Of a stretch of 64,000 nt of DNA, positions 58,441-64,000 are shown piece after piece. Position 1 is the stretch's first letter, and every line of letters starts with the position of its first letter. The stretch lies in assembly GCA_036268995.1 (NCBI GenBank), contig DATATB010000114.1, positions 37,558 to 101,557 of the forward strand, in the 5' to 3' direction. The position numbers and the translations under genes are program-made. This DNA is from DATATB01 sp036268995 (GTDB taxonomy: Bacteria; Planctomycetota; Planctomycetia; Pirellulales; PNKZ01). Below the pieces are notes generated by a model. The model saw nothing but the letters and a program-made list of their open reading frames with translations, did no database searches and was not told the origin of the DNA.

Positions 58441-58882
58441 TTATTCGCACACTTCTGGTCCCAAGTGAGGTATTCCCCTCACTGATTGCGTAGATACGGC
58501 AGACATAATGTCGCGGGTCGCACCCGCCGTAGAAGTTATACCGGTCTCGTCTGAATTCTCGACGGCGCAAGTTCTTTGCGTCGCCGAGTGAGTTGGTTGA
58601 AGCAAGGCTACGAAGGCCTGGCGGTACGCGCTTAAGGCAAGGGCGCAGCCAAGGTCATGGAGGCGGATGGATGGCAACTGTCGATTGCCGTGGCCACATC
58701 TCAACGCATCGCAACGCGCGCAATTCATGCTTTTCGCGCTTGGGCAAATTATTGGACGAGGCCCGCCGCCGTCCCGCTGATCACTGCGTGTCAACGGGCT
58801 AAAGCGGATCGGGCTTGGTGCAAGGGGCGGAAGACCAGTGCTAACGAAATCGCGCGAAAGCGTTCACGCCGGGGTGTCTCGT

Positions 58883-61800
58883 ATGCTGCGTGTGAAGTAT
58901 TGGAAACGGAAGTTCAAGACTTGGGTCACGTACGCGGCAATCGCCGCCATGCTCATGTCCAGCGCTCCGGCGCGCGGCCTGGCCGCGAGCACGAACTGGA
59001 CCGGCACTGCCGGCGATGGCAACTGGAACAATGCGGCGAACTGGAGCAATGGCGTGCCAGGCGCCGCCGACTCGGCCTTCTTCAATGGCGCCAGCACCGG
59101 CACGACCACGATCAACGTCGCGTCCGCCTCGGCCTTCACCAATCTGCTGTTCGATACGACCGGCGGCGGATTGGGCAGCTTCACCATCGGCGGCAACTCG
59201 CTGGCGCTCTCCAGCGGCGGCACGATCTCGATCAATAACCTGGGAAGCTTCTCGGGCACCGAAACCATCAACAACAACCTCTCGCTCGCCGGCAACTACA
59301 CGTTTGCCAACAACAACTCTGGCGGCTCGCTGGTCTTCGGCGGCGGCATCTCGACGACCGCAACGACGGGCACCAGCACGCTTGCGCTGGGCGGCATCGG
59401 CGTCGGCTCGATCAGCGGCCTGATCAGCGACGGCGGCGCCGGCGGCCTGGTGGCGCTGAACGTCACGGGCGACGGCACCTGGACGCTCGGCAACGCGGCC
59501 AACTCGTACTCCGGCGGCACCACGATCAATGGCGGCACGCTGGCCATCAGCGCGGCGGGCGATCTGGGCACGGGCAGTCTGACGATCAACAACAACGCCA
59601 CGCTGGCCTTTGCTCCGACTTCGTTCTCGGGCACCACGACGCCGAGCATGGTCTACACGCCCGGCATCACGCTGGGTGGGACCGGCGTGCTGGGCGGCAC
59701 GTTCGACGTGGCGCTGGGCGCGGTCGAAACGCTGTCGGGGGTCATCACCGGCAGCAGCCTGACCAAGACCGATTTCGGCTCGTTGGTGCTGACGAACAGC
59801 AACGCGCTCACCGGCCTGATCAACGTCGATGGCGGTTCGCTCGTGGTTACCAGCGCCGCTGCGCTGGGCGCCGCGGGCAGCGCCACCAATTCGACGGCTT
59901 ACAGCATTGCCGTCAACGGCGCGGCGACCGCCGGATTCCCGAATACGGGCGGCGGCACGTTGGTCCTGGCCGGTGGCCAGGCAACCAGCCAAAACATCAC
60001 GCTCACCAGCAACATCTATTTCAGCGGCGACGGAAACAGCGCGATCAACGGCGTGATCGACGGCTCGTCACTCACCAGCATCGGCAACAATGCGCTCACC
60101 GGCACCATCACGCTGGCCACCGACGGCTCGCTCGGCGGCACCACCGCCAACGGCATCGCTTCGTCTTTCGGCAACCTGACGCTCGGCACCGCCGGCAGCA
60201 ACGTGTACATCGAAAACGCCAGCACCACGCAAATCGACCAGTGGCTCACCGGCAACGGCAACATCACCATCGCCGGCAATATCACCGGCAATGCGCGGCT
60301 GCGCGCCAACACGCACGGCACGGTGATCCTGTCAGGCAACAACTCGGGCACCTGGGGGACGGGCGCGACTACGGGCGGTGGCGGCATCATCGCCCAAAGC
60401 GGCTTCGTGCAGCTCTCCAGCGCCGCGAATTTGGGTGCCCCGATGAGCAACAACGAGAACTTATTCTTCGACGCCGGCACGGTCGCAATCCGCAGCGATC
60501 CCAACGGCAGCAGCCTCGCGAATCCCTCCGGCACGCTCAGCGCGGGCGCCGTGGGCAGCGTCACCGACGTCGGCGGTTTCTCCACCACGGGCGAATACCT
60601 GGGCTTCGCCGGGACCAGCCCGCTGTTTCTCGACCGGGCCGTGGGCGGGTCGGGCTTGAATGGCACCGTGCAGTTCACCAATTTCACTTGGATCGCCAAC
60701 ACCAGCCTCTCGGTCAGCGGCCTGGACGGCTACGGGGTCAGCATCGGCACGCTCGGCAATACGTTCGATGTCTCGGGCACGAGCGCCGTCTCGATCACCA
60801 ACACCAGCAGCGGACTGGTGAATATCAATGAATCGATGCGATTCGGCCAAAGCACCACCAACCGCATCTTGACCGTTGCCGCTAGCGGCGACGTCACGAT
60901 CCAAGGCAATTTGCTCAGCAATACGGGCGCCGCCACGTTCCTGGGCGCGATGACCAAGACTGGCACCGGCACGCTGACCGTGGCGGGGTTGGGCGGCGGC
61001 AGCGATCCTCCGGCCGGCGCCGTCAACGTCAATGTGGGCACGCTGGCGATCAACGCCTTTGAGGGCCTCAACACCGACGTCCTGAATCTCGGCGTGCCTT
61101 CAGGCACGACGATTACCGCCGGGGCGCTGAACTTTCTGGGCATTCCCGCCGGCGGTGGCATCACCAACGGCGAAACCACCACCACGATGATTAACCTGGC
61201 CTCGACGACGGGCAATGGCATCTTGCTGGCCAATCAAAATGGCTCTGCCTTGACCCTCGCCGGCCCGATCACGACCGGCGGCGTGGGGGCCAAGATCCTT
61301 TACTTGGGCGGCTCGAGCACGGCGGCCAACACGATTCAAGGCGTGATTCAGGACAGCACCGGCGGTGCCACTTCGCTTACCAAAATCGGCACCGGCACCT
61401 GGATCCTGGCTCCGCAAAGCTCTTTCTACAACAGCAACGGGCCCACGGGAGTCACCGCCACGGCAAACACCGCGTCGACGTTCATGGTGCCGGTCAGCAG
61501 CACGACCAATATTTTTCTGGGCGAGCCGGTGAGCGGCGCCGGAATTCCGAATGGGTCCGTGGTCGTTGCCATCAATCCGCTGGGCACGACCAACACGATC
61601 CAGCTCAGCGAACCCATCGGCGCGGTAGCGTCCGGCGTCGACCCGGTTACCCCGGGCGAAGCGCTGACCTTTGGAGCCGCGGTCTCGAACTTTACCGGCA
61701 ACGTGATCATTTCCGGCGGCACGCTGGGCCTGCAAGCCACGACCACGACCTCGAACATCATCAACGACACCAGCACGATCACCTTCAACGCCGACCCGCT

Positions 61801-64000
61801 TACCGGCTCTGGCATTGCCGGAGGCACGCTGCAATATCAGGGGAATAGCGGCGGCAGCTCCGAGTTGGTTGGCCAGTTGATTCCGACTGCCGGAGCCAAT
61901 GCCGTGCAGGTCACCGGCGGCGTCGGCGGCAGCGGCGGCGGCTCGATGCTGACCTTTGCGTCGCTCGGCACGCGCACTGCCGGAGCAACGCTCGATTTTC
62001 AGCCCGGCAGCGGCATCATTTCGTTCACCGCCGCGCCCACGGCGACCAATGGCGTGATCATTGGAAGCACGACGATTGCCTATGCCACGATCAACGGCAC
62101 GAACTACGCCACCTACAGCGGAGGCATGGTGGCGCCTCCGACGTACGGGGCAACCGGCAGTTTCATCACGGGCTTGCCGGCCAGCGGCTCCGTTGCGGCG
62201 ACCAACTACTTTTTGACCGGCAGTCAAACGACCACGGCCCTCGAAAGCGTCAACACGCTCAAGCTCACGGCTTCGGGTACCAGCACGCTGACGCTCTTCA
62301 ACGGGATCATGACGCTGACCGAGCAAAGCGTGCTGTTCGACAATTCCAATGGGGCCTACACGATCGCAGCGGCCGGCTCGGCCAGCCAACTCGGCGCGGC
62401 CGCCAAAGAAACGGTGATCATCACCAATGGTTCCGGTCCGTCCAATGCACTGACCATCAACACGCTCATCGGCAGTACGACGGGCGCGCTGACCAAATCA
62501 GGCACGGGCACATTGATTGTCGGCGGCAACAACACCTACACCGGCAACACCGTCATCAACCAAGGCACGGTCCAGCTAGCGGGCGCGACCGCGACTTTGG
62601 GCGTCCCTGGCGCCGCTAATCTGATGAGCTTGCGGCAAGGCGCCACGCTGGACCTGAACGGCGCGGGTTCCGGGGGCGTGGTCAAGGTCGGCGGGCTGAG
62701 TGGCGCCGGCACCATCACCAACAGCGGCGGTGCCCTGGGGACCACGGCTTCGACCTTGCAAATCGGGTCCACCACGGCGGCCTCGGCTGTCGGCACGTTC
62801 ACCGGCATTATCCAAAACGGCGGTACGCTCGGCAGCGGCGTGTTGAATGTCACCAAGGACACCACCGGCACGGAAGTCTTCGCGGGACTGAACACTTACA
62901 CGGGCGTGACCACGCTGAATGCCGGCACTCTCTCGGTCACCTCGTTGGCCATTGGCGGCGTGGCCAGCGGCATCGGCGCCTCGAGCAGCGCGGCCAGCAA
63001 CCTGGTGTTCAACGGCGGCATTCTGCAATACGAGGGCAACCAGGCTACTTACGAGACGCCGACGGCCACGCCCAGCGTTTCGACCGACCGCCAGTTCACG
63101 TTAGCCGGCAACGGCACGCTCGATTCGTCCGGCAGCTATGGAAACGTGCTCGCGACGACGGCCGTCGCCAACAACGCGGCCTTGGTCTTCAGCAGTACCG
63201 CACCGGTGACTTTCAGCGGCGCGACCTCTAAGACGCTGACGCTGCAGGGCAACTCGATCGCCGACAATCAACTGGCGGCGCAGTTGCCCGACAATCCCCT
63301 CGGCGGCACGCTGTCGGTCACCAAGGCCGGCGCCGGCACCTGGATTCTCAGCAATAACAATACTTACAGCGGCACCACGACCATCACCCTCGGCCAGCTC
63401 AATGCCGTCGATGGCGCGGGACTCCCGAGCACCAGCAACCTGAACATCGTCGGCGGCGTGCTAGAGAGCACCGGCACGTTCGTGCGCACCCTGGGCACCG
63501 GGGCCGGCCAGGTCCAATTCACCGGGATCACGACCGCTCTCGGCGGTTTTTCGGCCAGCACCGCGCCATTGGTCGTGGCCATCGGCGGGATGTCGACCCC
63601 CACGACGCTGGAATGGGGATTCACCCCGAACTTCTTAGGTAGCGGTGTCGCCCTGGCCCTAAACTCCGTTTCGGCGTTGTCCGAAGTGCAGCTCGTCAAC
63701 AGTTTGAACCTGAACGCCACCGCGCAAACGATCACCGTCGCCGACAACACCAGCACCACCACCGATTTCGCCACGCTGCTGGGCGCCATCATCAACGGCC
63801 CCAGCTCGGGCACCGCCCTCACCAAGGGCGGCGCCGGTACTTTGGACCTGGCCAGCACCCAGAGCAGCTACACCGGCAATACGCTGGTTAACGGCGGCAC
63901 GCTGGTCGTGAGCAGCATCGGCGGCAGCAGCTCATTGGCCAACGAGCCGAGCACCAGCAGCCTGGGCGCGAGTAACGTGTCGGCGGCCTCGCTCGGTGCG
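58883..64000 (+). CDS. Giant PATR-repeat autotransporter-like protein (C-terminus outside window)
   Basis: At least 1,706 codons with no stop before the window end. From the ATG at 58883, the N-terminus MLRVKYWKRKFKTWVTYAAI continues through a hydrophobic stretch to RGLAAST, a normal signal peptide; in-frame GTG codons at 58874 and 58838 are alternative starts. The mature part begins with STNWTGTAGDGNWNNAANWS, the usual opening of PATR proteins, and continues as PATR repeats (KTGTGTLTVAGLGG, KSGTGTLIVGGNNTYTGNTV, KAGAGTWILSNNNTYSGTTT). Unlike the two LEPR-XLL giants it has no LEPR-XLL motif, NHL-like repeats or ~85-residue module in the visible part. Likely a secreted or surface beta-helix protein; sorting would depend on the unseen C-terminus (for example a PEP-CTERM tail or a barrel). 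Confidence 0.85.
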   Translation, partial: MLRVKYWKRKFKTWVTYAAIAAMLMSSAPARGLAASTNWTGTAGDGNWNNAANWSNGVPGAADSAFFNGASTGTTTINVASASAFTNLLFDTTGGGLGSFTIGGNSLALSSGGTISINNLGSFSGTETINNNLSLAGNYTFANNNSGGSLVFGGGISTTATTGTSTLALGGIGVGSISGLISDGGAGGLVALNVTGDGTWTLGNAANSYSGGTTINGGTLAISAAGDLGTGSLTINNNATLAFAPTSFSGTTTPSMVYTPGITLGGTGVLGGTFDVALGAVETLSGVITGSSLTKTDFGSLVLTNSNALTGLINVDGGSLVVTSAAALGAAGSATNSTAYSIAVNGAATAGFPNTGGGTLVLAGGQATSQNITLTSNIYFSGDGNSAINGVIDGSSLTSIGNNALTGTITLATDGSLGGTTANGIASSFGNLTLGTAGSNVYIENASTTQIDQWLTGNGNITIAGNITGNARLRANTHGTVILSGNNSGTWGTGATTGGGGIIAQSGFVQLSSAANLGAPMSNNENLFFDAGTVAIRSDPNGSSLANPSGTLSAGAVGSVTDVGGFSTTGEYLGFAGTSPLFLDRAVGGSGLNGTVQFTNFTWIANTSLSVSGLDGYGVSIGTLGNTFDVSGTSAVSITNTSSGLVNINESMRFGQSTTNRILTVAASGDVTIQGNLLSNTGAATFLGAMTKTGTGTLTVAGLGGGSDPPAGAVNVNVGTLAINAFEGLNTDVLNLGVPSGTTITAGALNFLGIPAGGGITNGETTTTMINLASTTGNGILLANQNGSALTLAGPITTGGVGAKILYLGGSSTAANTIQGVIQDSTGGATSLTKIGTGTWILAPQSSFYNSNGPTGVTATANTASTFMVPVSSTTNIFLGEPVSGAGIPNGSVVVAINPLGTTNTIQLSEPIGAVASGVDPVTPGEALTFGAAVSNFTGNVIISGGTLGLQATTTTSNIINDTSTITFNADPLTGSGIAGGTLQYQGNSGGSSELVGQLIPTAGANAVQVTGGVGGSGGGSMLTFASLGTRTAGATLDFQPGSGIISFTAAPTATNGVIIGSTTIAYATINGTNYATYSGGMVAPPTYGATGSFITGLPASGSVAATNYFLTGSQTTTALESVNTLKLTASGTSTLTLFNGIMTLTEQSVLFDNSNGAYTIAAAGSASQLGAAAKETVIITNGSGPSNALTINTLIGSTTGALTKSGTGTLIVGGNNTYTGNTVINQGTVQLAGATATLGVPGAANLMSLRQGATLDLNGAGSGGVVKVGGLSGAGTITNSGGALGTTASTLQIGSTTAASAVGTFTGIIQNGGTLGSGVLNVTKDTTGTEVFAGLNTYTGVTTLNAGTLSVTSLAIGGVASGIGASSSAASNLVFNGGILQYEGNQATYETPTATPSVSTDRQFTLAGNGTLDSSGSYGNVLATTAVANNAALVFSSTAPVTFSGATSKTLTLQGNSIADNQLAAQLPDNPLGGTLSVTKAGAGTWILSNNNTYSGTTTITLGQLNAVDGAGLPSTSNLNIVGGVLESTGTFVRTLGTGAGQVQFTGITTALGGFSASTAPLVVAIGGMSTPTTLEWGFTPNFLGSGVALALNSVSALSEVQLVNSLNLNATAQTITVADNTSTTTDFATLLGAIINGPSSGTALTKGGAGTLDLASTQSSYTGNTLVNGGTLVVSSIGGSSSLANEPSTSSLGASNVSAASLGA

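Larger units (their letters stand above)
57736..58882. other. Gene-free region rich in inverted repeats
   Basis: About 1.15 kb between the PSD1 gene and the last PATR gene, which diverge. It holds a large imperfect inverted repeat (57935-58170) centred on a perfect palindrome (58043-58087), a 13-nt direct repeat TTGCGCCACCTAC in tandem near 58143-58168, and an AT-rich stretch at about 58330-58440. No protein or RNA gene is supported. Confidence 0.6.

Noticed and set aside
58657..59238. A 193-codon frame overlapping the start of the last PATR gene
   Set aside because: Out of frame with the PATR gene over its second half and without recognisable domains; the signal peptide at 58883 fits better.

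Overview
The window looks like a Planctomycetota chromosome, possibly near Pirellulales (the order is an inference). Evidence: two proteins open with the LEPR-XLL-type motif (ERLEDRRLLA, LERLENRCLLA); there is a PSD1/DUF1549/DUF1553 cytochrome c gene followed by a DUF1501 gene; there is a DUF1598-like protein; and there are several TPR proteins and very large repeat proteins. GC content is high and coding strands are mixed. No RNA gene, CRISPR array, phage or transposase gene was seen.

Layout. 1-30898 (-): one reading frame of at least 10,299 codons whose 3' end lies outside the window. It encodes a giant extracellular protein: LEPR-XLL start, a long stalk of autotransporter-type beta-strand repeats (PATR), about 29 copies of an ~85-residue module I cannot name, two seven-repeat NHL-like clusters, eleven cadherin-like repeats and a final short solenoid repeat. 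30899-32073: divergent control region. 32074-33762 (+): secreted TPR protein with a clear terminator. 34070-36688 (+): Tat-exported PhoD-like phosphatase, ending in a perfect palindrome. 37286-45841 (+): 2,851-residue LEPR-XLL protein with four super-modules holding 25 NHL-like repeats and a dockerin-like domain. 46254-47903 (+): membrane-anchored TPR protein. 48374-49741 (+): exported DUF1598-like protein. 49887-52744 (-): TPR-CHAT protease-like gene split by a two-base frameshift and flanked by 44-nt inverted repeats. 54574-57735 (-) and 53033-54472 (-): PSD1-type cytochrome c protein and DUF1501 protein, a classic planctomycete pair. 57736-58882: gene-free, with a large inverted repeat and an AT-rich stretch. 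58883 to the window end (+): a third giant PATR protein with an ordinary signal peptide.

How the parts may work together (inference): nearly every gene carries an export or membrane signal, so the region seems devoted to the cell envelope and exterior: three adhesin- or stalk-like giants, a phosphatase, an exported enzyme pair and TPR scaffolds. The two LEPR-XLL giants, on opposite strands, share an NHL-like module that is similar even in DNA sequence. Intergenic spaces are rich in small palindromic elements, one of which has been absorbed in frame into the PSD1 gene.
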